This document shows, one piece after another, positions 1-8,041 of a DNA stretch of 64,000 nucleotides (the stretch's first letter is position 1; the number at the start of each line of letters is the position of its first letter). The position numbers and the translations under genes are program-made. The notes under the pieces are model-generated. The model had not been told where the DNA came from. It saw only the letters and a program-made list of their open reading frames with translations, and made no database searches. The DNA lies in the NCBI GenBank assembly GCA_025937835.1, contig JAICQO010000002.1, positions 62,001-126,000 on the forward strand. Direction: 5' to 3'. This DNA comes from Polyangiaceae bacterium (GTDB taxonomy: Bacteria > Myxococcota_A > Polyangia > Polyangiales > Polyangiaceae).

Positions 1-3000
1 GTGTCGGCTTCAGGCAGCGCGCCCTGGCCGCCTCCAGAGCCTCGCGTCCGGCGCGCGCGGGGTCGGGCGGGTCCACGGAAACCAGCCGAGCGCGCACGTG
101 CTCGACCGGCGCGGCGAAGGGCACCGAGCTCGTCACGCGGAAGCTCGCGCTGCCGTCGGGCCGAGCCTCGAGCTCGGTCTGCACCGTCCGCTGCTCGCCT
201 TCTCGCAAGATCAGCGGCTTCAGGTTGTCGATCTGCTCGACGCGCACGGCGCGCACGGTGAGCGCCTCGACCGCCGCCGCGAACGCCATCTCGATATAGG
301 CCGTGGCCGGCACGATCGCCTCGCCCTGCACGCAGTGGTCGCGCAACCAGGGGTGGCTCGCGAAGCTCAGCGTCGATTGCCAGCCCTGCGCGCCGAGCCT
401 GCGTGATTTCTTGCGCGGCCCGAGCAGCCCGTGCGCATCGACCGCGGATTGCGCCGGCGGCGCGTCTTCGATCCACACCCGCTCGCGCTGAAACGGATAC
501 GTGGGCAGCGCGACGCGGCGCCCGCCGCGCTTCTCCAGCACCACGTCCCACGGCGGGTTCACGCCGTGCGTGAACAACGCGCCGAGCGCGGCGAACAGCT
601 CGTGCCGATCGTCTCGTCCGCGGCGTAGCGAGGCCACGCTCGCCCACTCGGCTTGCGGCAGCGCTCGCCCGGCCAGCCCGAGCAGCGTCGGGTGTGGCCC
701 GACCTCGAGCAACAAGGTGGCGCCAGCCGCGCGCAGCGCCTCGATGCCGGCGCGGAAGCGCACGGCTTCGCGCGCATGCCGGCGGAAATAGGCGGCGTCC
801 GGCTTGGTCCCGGGAGGAAACGCCGCGCCCGTGAGGTTCGAAATCAAGCCGATCCGCGGCGGCGAAAAGCGCACACTCCGCGCGCGCTCCTCGAGCGCGT
901 CGAGCATCGGATCCAGCCGGTGTGAATGAAACGCGTGGGATACGTCGAGCGCGCGGCTCTTGATTCCGTCCCGCTCTGCCGCCGCCGCAATCTCGGCGAC
1001 GGCCCCGGCGTCTCCCGAGATCACGGTCTCTTCCGGACCGTTCAAGGCGGCGATCGAGACCTTGCCGGCGGAGCCCCGGATCCGCTCGGCGACCCGCTCC
1101 TCGGCCGCGAACAGCGCGCACATCGCGCCGCCTGCGGGCAGCGCCTGCATCAACCGGCCACGCTCGGCGATCAGCTCGAGCCCGTCCTCGAAGCTCATCG
1201 CGCCGGCCACCGCAGCGGCAGCATATTCGCCAACGCTGTGGCCCATCACCAGCGATGGCACGACGCCCCACGAGCGCCACAGCTCGCACAGCGCATACTC
1301 GAGCGCGAACAACGCCGGCTGCGTGTACTGCGTGTTGGACAGCAGGCGCGCGCGCTCGGCGTCTTCGGCGAACATCACCTCGAGCAACGGCAGCGGCAGG
1401 CGACCGGCCAGCACTTGCGCCGCTCGATCCAGCGTGTCGCGAAACACCGGTTCGTTCGCGTACAGCAGCTTGCCCATGCCGGCGTACTGCGCGCCCTGTC
1501 CGGTGAACAGAAAAGCGAGCTTGGTTCGCTCGCCCGTGCGCAGCTTGCCTTGCTGGAGCGAGGCGGACTTTTCGCCCGCGGCGAGCGCCCGCAGCGCCGG
1601 CGCGAGCTCGGCGCGATCGGCGACCACGACGGCCGCGCGTTGAGAAAGCTGGGCGCGCGCGCCCAGGCTGAGGGCCACGTCCGCGAGGGAAAGCTCGGGG
1701 TCGCGCTCGACGCGCTCGGCCACGCGCGCGGCCAGCGCCGAGAGCCCGCGCTCTTCACGCGCCGACAGCGGGACGAGCGTCGGCGCGTCGCCAGCTCGGG
1801 CAGGCGACTTGGGCAGCGGCGCTTGCTCCAGGATCACGTGCGCGTTGGTGCCGCTGAACCCGAACGAGCTAACCCCCGCGCGCCTCGCCCGCTCGCCGCG
1901 AGGCCAGGGCACGAGCGTCGTGGGCACGGAAAGCTGCAGTGAGGCCCAGTCCATCCGCGGGTTCGGCGTCGAGAAATGCAGGTGCGGCGGGATCGCCTCG
2001 TGGTTCAGCGCCGCCACGACTTTGAGCAAGCCCGCGAGCCCCGAGGCGGCCTCGGTGTGGCCGATCCCGGTCTTGATCGAGCCGATCAGCAGCGGCCGTT
2101 CTCGGGTGCGCCCCCGGCTCATCACCGCTGCCAGGGCCTCGACCTCGATCGGATCGCCGAGCGGCGTACCGGTGCCGTGCGCCTCCACGTAGTCGATGTC
2201 GCCCGGCTCGAGCCGAGCGTCCGAAAGTGCCTTGCGCAGCACCGCCTGCTGCGCGGGACCGTTCGGAACCGTGAGCCCGCTGCTCCTCCCGTCGGAGTTG
2301 ACGGCGCTCCCGCGGATCACGGCCAGGATCGGATCTCCCGCGGCCTCGGCGTCGGAGAGCCGCTTCAGCGCGATCGTCGCGCAGCCTTCCGCGCGCACGA
2401 AGCCATCGGCGCCTTGATCGAAGGTCTTGCACGCGCCGTCCGGCGCCATCATTCCCCACTTGGAGAACAGCACCATCGCCTCCGGCAGCAGCACCACGTT
2501 CACGCCGCCGGCGAGCGCGAGGTCGCTCTCTCGCGCACGCAGGCTCTGGCAGGCGAGGTGAACCGCGACCAGCGACGAGGAACACGCCGTGTCGACCGAC
2601 ACGCACGGCCCCTGCAACCCGAGCGTGAACGAGATGCGTCCGGCCGCGGCGTTCAGCGCGTTGCCCGTGGCGGAATACACGTCCGCCTGGTCGGCGCCGC
2701 CCTGCCGCACGAGCCGCCCATAGTCGTTGGTGGTGATCCCGACGAACACGCCGGTGGAGCTGCCCGACAGCTTGTCCGCCGGGACGCCCGCCGTCTCCAG
2801 CGCCTCCCAGGCGGTCTCGAGCAGCAAGCGCTGCTGCGGATCGAGCGTGGCAGCCTCGCGCGGCGAGATCCCGAAAAACTGCGGCTCGAAGCGATCCACC
2901 TGCGACAGAAAACCGCCGCGCCGCGTGACCATCTTGCCTGGAGCAGCGGGGTCTTCGCTGTAGTACGCGTCGATATCCCAGCGATCGCGCGGGACTTCGC

Positions 3001-3196
3001 CGACCGCGTCGACACCGTCGCGCACCACCCGCCACAACCCCTCGAGATCTTCGATGCCGCCTGGATAGCGACATCCGGCTCCGATGATCGCGATCGGCTC
3101 GTGCTTGGCTCGCTCACTTTCCTGGAGCCGAGCTTGCAGTCGCTCGATCGCCGCCAGCGACTCTTTGAGTAGCTGGTGATGGTTGCTCGTGCTCAG
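1..3196 (-). CDS. Modular type I polyketide synthase (KS-AT-DH visible; 3' end outside window)
   Basis: About 1065 codons are visible and the frame is open to the left edge. An N-terminal helical leader of about 35 residues (possible docking region) precedes a ketosynthase beginning EPIAIIGAGCRYPGG. The KS has DTACSSS (Cys about 205), EAHGTGTPLGDP and a GHTEAASG active-site region. The acyltransferase shows FTGQGAQY and GHSVGEYAAA (Ser about 654), and its HAFHS motif near residue 753 is the signature of malonyl-CoA-selective ATs. A dehydratase begins after HPWLRDH and keeps the HxxxGxxxxP motif (HCVQGEAIVP, His about 954). There is no ATG, GTG or TTG before the KS. The only sensible start is CTG at 3196, which overlaps the thioesterase stop. 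Domain order is read directly from the sequence; the product is unknown. A KR and ACP are expected further left but cannot be seen. Confidence 0.93.
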   Translation of the reverse strand, partial: MSTSNHHQLLKESLAAIERLQARLQESERAKHEPIAIIGAGCRYPGGIEDLEGLWRVVRDGVDAVGEVPRDRWDIDAYYSEDPAAPGKMVTRRGGFLSQVDRFEPQFFGISPREAATLDPQQRLLLETAWEALETAGVPADKLSGSSTGVFVGITTNDYGRLVRQGGADQADVYSATGNALNAAAGRISFTLGLQGPCVSVDTACSSSLVAVHLACQSLRARESDLALAGGVNVVLLPEAMVLFSKWGMMAPDGACKTFDQGADGFVRAEGCATIALKRLSDAEAAGDPILAVIRGSAVNSDGRSSGLTVPNGPAQQAVLRKALSDARLEPGDIDYVEAHGTGTPLGDPIEVEALAAVMSRGRTRERPLLIGSIKTGIGHTEAASGLAGLLKVVAALNHEAIPPHLHFSTPNPRMDWASLQLSVPTTLVPWPRGERARRAGVSSFGFSGTNAHVILEQAPLPKSPARAGDAPTLVPLSAREERGLSALAARVAERVERDPELSLADVALSLGARAQLSQRAAVVVADRAELAPALRALAAGEKSASLQQGKLRTGERTKLAFLFTGQGAQYAGMGKLLYANEPVFRDTLDRAAQVLAGRLPLPLLEVMFAEDAERARLLSNTQYTQPALFALEYALCELWRSWGVVPSLVMGHSVGEYAAAAVAGAMSFEDGLELIAERGRLMQALPAGGAMCALFAAEERVAERIRGSAGKVSIAALNGPEETVISGDAGAVAEIAAAAERDGIKSRALDVSHAFHSHRLDPMLDALEERARSVRFSPPRIGLISNLTGAAFPPGTKPDAAYFRRHAREAVRFRAGIEALRAAGATLLLEVGPHPTLLGLAGRALPQAEWASVASLRRGRDDRHELFAALGALFTHGVNPPWDVVLEKRGGRRVALPTYPFQRERVWIEDAPPAQSAVDAHGLLGPRKKSRRLGAQGWQSTLSFASHPWLRDHCVQGEAIVPATAYIEMAFAAAVEALTVRAVRVEQIDNLKPLILREGEQRTVQTELEARPDGSASFRVTSSVPFAAPVEHVRARLVSVDPPDPARAGREALEAARARCLKPT

Positions 3197-3978
3197 GGCG
3201 ACACCTCCCTCTGGGAGCTCGCCCAGAGCGGCGAAAGCGTCGCGCTCACGTCTCTCAGCAACGCGGCGCGCTCGGGGTTCAAGTAAAAGTGATCGCCCGC
3301 GAACACACGCACGCTGAACTCGCTGTGCGTTTCGGCGCGCCAGACGTCGAGGTGCTGCCGCGGAGTCAATGCGTCCGATGCGCCGCCGAACGCGGTGATG
3401 CCAAACGGCACTGCCGCTCGCGCCTCGGGCCGGTGCGTCTCCAGGGCCTTGAAGTCGGCGCGCATGGCCGGGAGCAGCAGCGCGAGAATTTCCGGCTCGG
3501 CCAGGATCTCCTTCGGGATCCCGCCGTAGCGACGCTGAACCTCCACCAGAAACTCGGCGTTCGAAAGGTCGCTGATCGGTGTCTCGGTCCCAGGCACATG
3601 TGGGGGTCTTCGCGCAGAGACGAAGAGGTGCCGAGGAACGGGGCCCCCGGAGTCATGGAGTGCCCGCGCGGTTTCGTAAGCGATGAGCGCGCCCATGCTG
3701 TGACCGAAAAAGGCGAACGGAAGGTCGAGCTCCGGCAGTAGCGCCGGGAGCAGAGTCTCGACGATTTGCGAAATGTTGGAAAGGGGCGCCTCTCTCAGCC
3801 GGTTCTCCCGGCCCGGCGTCTGAATCGCGCACACGTCCAGCTCGAGCGGAAGGTGGGCCGGCCAGGCGCGGTACAGCGAGGCCCCCATGCCCGCGCAGGA
3901 AAAGCAGAACAACCGGGCCTGCGGCGCGGCTCGCTGGGCGTGCCGGATCAACCACTTGCCACCGACCTGTGCGGTCAT
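3193..3978 (-). CDS. Type II thioesterase (GrsT/SrfAD-like)
   Basis: This is a stand-alone alpha/beta hydrolase that in this family removes wrong or stalled acyl groups from PKS or NRPS carrier proteins. Visible features are an early KWLIRH segment, LFCFSCAGMGAS, the nucleophile elbow FGHSMGAL (Ser94 from this start), an Asp in GGASDALTP (Asp202) and the catalytic His in GDHFYL (His230). The length of 261 residues is typical. The ATG at 3978 has AAGG six bases upstream. A GTG at 4038 would add 20 residues that do not look conserved. The gene lies immediately upstream of the PKS and overlaps its start, so both are probably one operon. Substrate specificity cannot be inferred. Confidence 0.9.
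   Translation of the reverse strand: MTAQVGGKWLIRHAQRAAPQARLFCFSCAGMGASLYRAWPAHLPLELDVCAIQTPGRENRLREAPLSNISQIVETLLPALLPELDLPFAFFGHSMGALIAYETARALHDSGGPVPRHLFVSARRPPHVPGTETPISDLSNAEFLVEVQRRYGGIPKEILAEPEILALLLPAMRADFKALETHRPEARAAVPFGITAFGGASDALTPRQHLDVWRAETHSEFSVRVFAGDHFYLNPERAALLRDVSATLSPLWASSQREVSP
3204..3209 (-). promoter_or_regulatory. Shine-Dalgarno site (GGGAGG) for a CTG start of the PKS gene
   Basis: GGGAGG on the minus strand lies 7 nt before CTG at 3196-3194. CTG overlaps the thioesterase stop as CTGA, the same geometry as the usual ATGA translational coupling but with C in place of A. The next in-frame codons (AGC ACG AGC AAC) lead straight into the docking region and KS. This site is what decides the PKS start. 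Confidence 0.6.
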
Positions 3979-4249
3979 GGCCGACCTTGTCGAATGGGTG
4001 AGGCGATTGAATTCGACCTGATACTCATCGGGATCCACGAGTCTATGTCAGCGCCGTCCCCTCGGGAATAAGGAAACCTTCGGGAGGCCCGCTCGTGCGG
4101 AGCCGTGAACGGACACGAGCAGCAACACTTGACCTGGCTTTATGGTCAGGCGGTCAGGCGGGGCCTTCGCGGTCAGGCGGTTCGGGCGGTCAGGCGGTTC
4201 GGGCGGTCAGCCCGCGACCGCTTCCGCCACCCACGACCAGGCCGCGGAT
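3979..4249. other. Intergenic region with GGTCAGGC tandem repeats
   Basis: This gap lies between the thioesterase start and repeat copy A and holds no convincing gene. Positions about 4144-4210 contain short direct repeats built from GGTCAGGC and GGTTCGGGC. A 17-base unit (GGTCAGGCGGTTCGGGC) occurs twice in tandem, followed by a third partial unit. The rest should contain the promoter of the thioesterase-PKS operon, but no clear -35/-10 or sigma-54 motif can be picked out. Confidence 0.5.
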
Positions 4250-4396
4250 TTTTACCCTGTTCTCAGGGGCGACACGCGCCGCCGCCCGCTCCCCGCCGAA
4301 GTGAATTCGTCGGGGCCTCTCCCCGCGCGCTCACTCTTTTCGTCGGAGTTTTCCGCCAATCTCGGCAAGTTCCTAACCGTTTGTCGCTCTCTAGAC
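4250..4396 (-). repeat. Dispersed hairpin repeat, copy A (left boundary of beta-helix block)
   Basis: On the minus strand this copy starts CTAGAGAGCGACAAACGG ten bases after the stop of the first beta-helix gene and ends CCCTGAGAACAGGGTAAAA. It matches copies B (6651-6794) and C (11801-11932) over most of its length, including the core GAATTCACTTCGGCGGGG and GGCGCGTG. The central stem is CCCCGACGA/TCGGCGGGG with one mismatch and a 7-base ATTCACT loop. It has no coding capacity of its own. It is oriented outward from the block and inverted relative to copy C. Confidence 0.8.
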
Positions 4397-4405
4397 AGGG
4401 CTTGG

Positions 4406-6358
4406 TCAGTGCAGCGCATCGAAGCGCGCCCGCGCGGGGAGCGTTCCGACGGGATCGCCTTCGTCCTCCGCTCGGACCCAGGGCCACGGTTCGTCGCCAA
4501 AGAAGGCGGGCTTCCCGCTCAAATACATCGACGGAGGGAGGTCGTGGCTCGCGATCTCGTCGTCCCAGACTGTCGCGTTGTTCAGGAAGTCGAAATTGCC
4601 GTGGCGAATCAAGGTGGGAATCGTGTCCGCCGCGAGCTGCCAGATCGGCACGACTCCGCCGGGGACGTCGCCGATGACTTCGTAACGAAACATGTTGCCG
4701 CCGGGACTCGGGCTCTGACCGGCGAAGCCGAGCACGTTGCCGACGAAGCTGTAGTAGCGGTGGCCAGGCACGGTTTCCATGATGCGGCGGCCGACCTCGT
4801 CCACCAGCTGCAACGGCGGTACGGAGCGGCGCAGCCCGGTCAGGTGATTGCGGAACACGGTGATGTAGACCGAGTTACCCCAGACCGCGTCGCCAGCGAA
4901 GTTGAAGGACTCGTTGCCCTCGAACAGCTCGTAGTGGGGCGTCGTCATGTGCGACGCGTTCAACCCCACCTCCGGGATGGTCGGATAGTCGGCGCCGAAG
5001 CCGTCCTCCATGTAGTTGTAGCCGACGACGTTGCCGCCACCGCTGGCGCGCATGACGATGACCTTGTTGAAGGCCCAGACGGCGTTGTTCTCGATCAGGT
5101 TGTCGGACGCGTACTTGTTCACGCCGACGCCGTAGCCGTTGCCTCCGGGGTTCGGGTCTCGTGTGGAGTGGATGTACGAATCGCGAATCACGCAGCGGAA
5201 CGAGTTGTCGAGGTTGACGCTGGTTCCGAGAGACAGGTCGCTCTCCACGTTCTTCACCCACGAATACGCCGAGCCGTAGAAGTGGATGTTACCGCCTACG
5301 TCTCCCCCTTCGCCGCCGGCGACGTACAGGTCTTCGACGCCTGCATAGGTGACGAGCGGGATGCTCGAGTCGAAGCGCACCAAATGAGCGGAGCTCGACG
5401 TGAGGAAGTCGATGTGCAGCGGCGTGGTGAACGTGACCGATTCGCCGTCCGACGATTCGACCTCGAGCGTCTGACCGACGGGACGATCGAATTCGCCGAA
5501 CCAGCCGCGGCTGCCGTCACCAGGCGGAGACCGATCGCTCCAGAGCGTGATGTCCGGGTTCGTGAGTTGATTGATCACGACCAGCTCGCCCGGCGTGAAA
5601 TCGACGGCGTTCGCCAGACGCACCGTCTTCGAGTTCTTGAGCCCGTCCTCTGCCAGGTCGACCGGCGCGGTGTAGCCGCGGGGCCTCCCGATGGCGATCA
5701 CCGGCAAGCCCGTACCTGCGGGCTTCACGAGGCGCGTCTCGGTGCCCCGGCCGCGGAGCGTGACGCGCGGCCGCAACAGGCCGATCGCCGTCGCGATGTT
5801 GAACGTTCCCGCCTCGAGCTGAACGACTTGATCGTCGGCGCAGGAATCGAGAGCTTCCTGGAGCTCGTCGGTGTCGTCGCCGCCGCTCGGCGACAACGTC
5901 ACGCAAACCTCCGTCCGCTCCGGGATGCCCCCCGGGACGCCGGGCTGCCAGACCGTCACGCGCTCGTCCGGGATGATGCCGCTCAGCGGGTTGCCTTCCA
6001 GAGGAGGCAGCGGCCCGCCGTCGCGACCACCGGTCGGGGCCGAGCCGCCTCTCGGTTGGTTGCCGCTCCCGCCCGTGGCACGACGACCACCCGTCGTTCC
6101 GGGCGCTGGCTCGCCACCAGCCCCGCTGTCGGGCGCCCCGGAAGTGCCGGAGCCGCGGCCGCCGGTCGCGCCGCCGTTGCTCGCAGTGGAACCGCCCTTG
6201 GCGGTGCTGCCACCCCTGCCCGGCGTCATCGAGGCTCTGCCGCCGCTCGTCGCAGCCTCGCCGCCTGCGCCCGCAGCTGCGTCCGACTCGGAACCATCGT
6301 CGTCACCGCATGCTGCGACGATGCAGACCAATACGCAGGTGTGCCATGCCTTCCGCAT
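4406..6358 (-). CDS. Beta-helix (pectate-lyase-like) lipoprotein, paralog 1
   Basis: A predicted surface lipoprotein of about 650 residues. The lipoprotein signal MRKAWHTCVLVCIVAAC puts the lipidated Cys at 17. A Gly/Ser/Thr/Pro-rich spacer of about 100 residues follows, with many AAGAGGEA- and GGSTAKGG-type stretches. The rest is a right-handed parallel beta-helix. It starts with the IIPDERVTVWQPGVPGGIP block and a DDTDELQEALDSC block typical of the pectate_lyase_3 fold, and later has many short N-rich turns (SDNLIENN, GGGNVVGYNY). It is clearly paralogous to the genes at 8042 and 10056 but is the only one with the long spacer. The family includes polysaccharide lyases and hydrolases; catalytic residues cannot be assigned by eye, so enzymatic activity is inference. 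ATG at 6388 is an alternative start ten residues earlier. Confidence 0.85.
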   Translation of the reverse strand: MRKAWHTCVLVCIVAACGDDDGSESDAAAGAGGEAATSGGRASMTPGRGGSTAKGGSTASNGGATGGRGSGTSGAPDSGAGGEPAPGTTGGRRATGGSGNQPRGGSAPTGGRDGGPLPPLEGNPLSGIIPDERVTVWQPGVPGGIPERTEVCVTLSPSGGDDTDELQEALDSCADDQVVQLEAGTFNIATAIGLLRPRVTLRGRGTETRLVKPAGTGLPVIAIGRPRGYTAPVDLAEDGLKNSKTVRLANAVDFTPGELVVINQLTNPDITLWSDRSPPGDGSRGWFGEFDRPVGQTLEVESSDGESVTFTTPLHIDFLTSSSAHLVRFDSSIPLVTYAGVEDLYVAGGEGGDVGGNIHFYGSAYSWVKNVESDLSLGTSVNLDNSFRCVIRDSYIHSTRDPNPGGNGYGVGVNKYASDNLIENNAVWAFNKVIVMRASGGGNVVGYNYMEDGFGADYPTIPEVGLNASHMTTPHYELFEGNESFNFAGDAVWGNSVYITVFRNHLTGLRRSVPPLQLVDEVGRRIMETVPGHRYYSFVGNVLGFAGQSPSPGGNMFRYEVIGDVPGGVVPIWQLAADTIPTLIRHGNFDFLNNATVWDDEIASHDLPPSMYLSGKPAFFGDEPWPWVRAEDEGDPVGTLPARARFDALH

Positions 6359-6650
6359 CACGCCGCGATTAATACCATGCGTCAACATGTCGTCAAACTC
6401 GAACTCACCTCCGAACTACGAAATCGAATGTCACACGCGCGTCGAACGCGAGCGCGCGCGGCCCTCGAAAAGCAACTGGCGGTAGCCCGCGAATCTCGCG
6501 AGCTTGCGCTTCGTGCGCGCGCACCACGGAAAGACGCCGGAGTCCGGCCGTGCTATCCGGCTGGTTTTTTCGAAGCGCTCCCGATGCGCTTCGAGCGCAG
6601 GGAACGATGTGTCCGGTGAGCGTCGAATGTGCGACTCGCACCAAAGCAAA
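6359..6650. other. Divergent intergenic region, no gene seen
   Basis: This is upstream of beta-helix paralog 1 (minus) and, beyond repeat copy B, of the acyltransferase (plus). It is somewhat AT-richer near 6360-6430, consistent with promoters. Open frames across it are short, lack family resemblance and share peptide sequence only where they run into the repeat, so they are not called. Confidence 0.4.
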
Positions 6651-6794
6651 TACCTAGAGCGACGAACGGTTGGGAAACCGCCGAGATTCGCGGAAACCTC
6701 GGACGAGAAACACGCGCGCGCGGGGAGGGGCCCCGCCGAATTCATTTCGGCGGGGAGCGGCGCGTGCCGCCCCTCCGAACAGATCGGCGCCGAG
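6651..6794 (+). repeat. Dispersed hairpin repeat, copy B
   Basis: It begins CTAGAGCGACGAACGG and aligns with copies A and C. The central hairpin is perfect (CCCCGCCGA, 7-base loop ATTCATT, TCGGCGGGG), and a GCGGC-GCGT-GCCGC stem follows. The terminal CCCTG..CAGGG hairpin present in A and C is degraded here (CCCCTCCGAACAGATCGG). The copy sits 43 bases upstream of the AT3 acyltransferase start, in the same orientation, so it could lie in that gene's leader. Confidence 0.78.
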
Positions 6795-6836
6795 ATGCTC
6801 CGGCGGCCGTGCCTGAGCTAGGCTAGCGCCCCCCCG

Positions 6837-7994
6837 ATGGATGCCCTGCCCGAACGCCGCGCGCGCACAGCCGTAACCCACGTCCCGGAGCTCGACGGCG
6901 TGCGCGGTGTGGCGATCGCCGCGGTGATGATCATGCATTTCATCGCGGGCCTGGTCGGAGAGCCCCAGAATCTGTTCGAGAAAGTCGCGGCGGCCGTCAC
7001 CGGCTACGGGATGTGGGGCGTCGACCTGTTTTTCGTGCTCTCCGGCTATCTGATCACGGGCATCCTCTGGGATTCGCGCCCGAGCACGCGCTACTTCCGG
7101 GTGTTTTACATGCGGCGCTTGCTCCGCATCTTCCCGCTCTACTACGGCGTGCTGTTCGTGCTCGTGGTGCTGATCCCGCGTTCCGTGTTCCTCGCGTACG
7201 ACCCGGACGCGCTCAGGATCCGCGACGTGCAGGCCTGGCTCTGGACCTACCTCACCAACGTCTACGTCGCGAAAGAGGGCTCATTCGCGATCCCTTACGT
7301 TTCGCACTTCTGGACGCTGGCCATCGAGGAGCATTTCTACATGGTCTGGCCGTTCGTGATCCGCTTCGTGAGTCGTCGGGCAGCCATGACCACGGCGATC
7401 GCGCTGAGCGCGCTGGCCCTGACGCTTCGACTCACGCTGGCATTTCTGCCGGTGAACGAGCTCTGGGCCCACGTGCTGACTCCGTGCCGTCTGGACGCCC
7501 TGTGCATCGGCGCCTACCTTGCGCTGGCGATCCGCGGGCCTGACGGCGCCGGACCCTCCGGAGTCCGGGTGCAGCGCTGGGTTTTGCCCGCGCTGGCCGT
7601 GCTGGTCGTGCTGGTCGTGCTGCCGATGGGCGAGCAACTCCGCCGGGTGACCTTGCCGCTGAAAGAGCTCTTGATGGCGCTGATTTTCGGCGGCGCCGTG
7701 CTGCTTTCGGCGTGGTCCGACGGCCCGAAGGTCCTGAAGGTGCCGCTTCGCTGGGGCTGGCTGCGCTGGCTCGGAAAGTACAGCTACGGCCTGTACGTGT
7801 TCCACGTGATGATCGTGTACGCCTTCGCCTCGCACCACACGATCGACTATTTCCAGGGCCTCGTCGGCTCACACACGCTCGCGCTGCTCGTACAAGCCGT
7901 GATCGGCACGCTGCTCTCGCTCCTCGTCGCCGTGCTCAGCTATCACCTGTACGAAGTTCATTTCCTGCGGCTGAAGAGGCTGTTCAAGGTCTGA
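6837..7994 (+). CDS. AT3-family membrane acyltransferase (OafA-like)
   Basis: A 385-residue integral membrane protein of the acyltransferase_3 family. This family moves acyl groups, often acetyl, across the membrane onto sugars of polysaccharides or lipids. Visible hallmarks are ELDGVRGVAI followed by an MH in TM1, DLFFVLSGYLITGIL, the basic FYMRRLLRIFPLYY loop and AIEEHFYMVWP. About ten hydrophobic segments are present. There is no C-terminal SGNH domain. It lies inside the repeat-bounded block between beta-helix paralogs 1 and 2. A role in decorating the EPS is inferred from location. Confidence 0.92.
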   Translation: MDALPERRARTAVTHVPELDGVRGVAIAAVMIMHFIAGLVGEPQNLFEKVAAAVTGYGMWGVDLFFVLSGYLITGILWDSRPSTRYFRVFYMRRLLRIFPLYYGVLFVLVVLIPRSVFLAYDPDALRIRDVQAWLWTYLTNVYVAKEGSFAIPYVSHFWTLAIEEHFYMVWPFVIRFVSRRAAMTTAIALSALALTLRLTLAFLPVNELWAHVLTPCRLDALCIGAYLALAIRGPDGAGPSGVRVQRWVLPALAVLVVLVVLPMGEQLRRVTLPLKELLMALIFGGAVLLSAWSDGPKVLKVPLRWGWLRWLGKYSYGLYVFHVMIVYAFASHHTIDYFQGLVGSHTLALLVQAVIGTLLSLLVAVLSYHLYEVHFLRLKRLFKV

Positions 7995-8041
7995 AAGTCC
8001 GAGAACGCGCCGCGCGCTCTCCTATGCTAGACGTCGAAGCG

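Noticed and set aside
926-1942. Long plus-strand open frame over the PKS
   Set aside because: It is antisense to the KS-AT region; Arg/Ala/Gly-rich composition with no family resemblance, a shadow of high-GC coding on the other strand.
4142-6619. 825-codon plus-strand open frame
   Set aside because: It runs antisense through beta-helix paralog 1 and into the repeats. The minus-strand reading has a lipoprotein signal and paralogs; this one has neither.
6431-6745. Small minus-strand frame beginning MNSAGPLPARACFSSE
   Set aside because: The same peptide start appears in a frame at 11519-11878 only because both cross the hairpin repeat in reverse. Beyond the repeat the peptides differ, so it is a by-product of repeated DNA.
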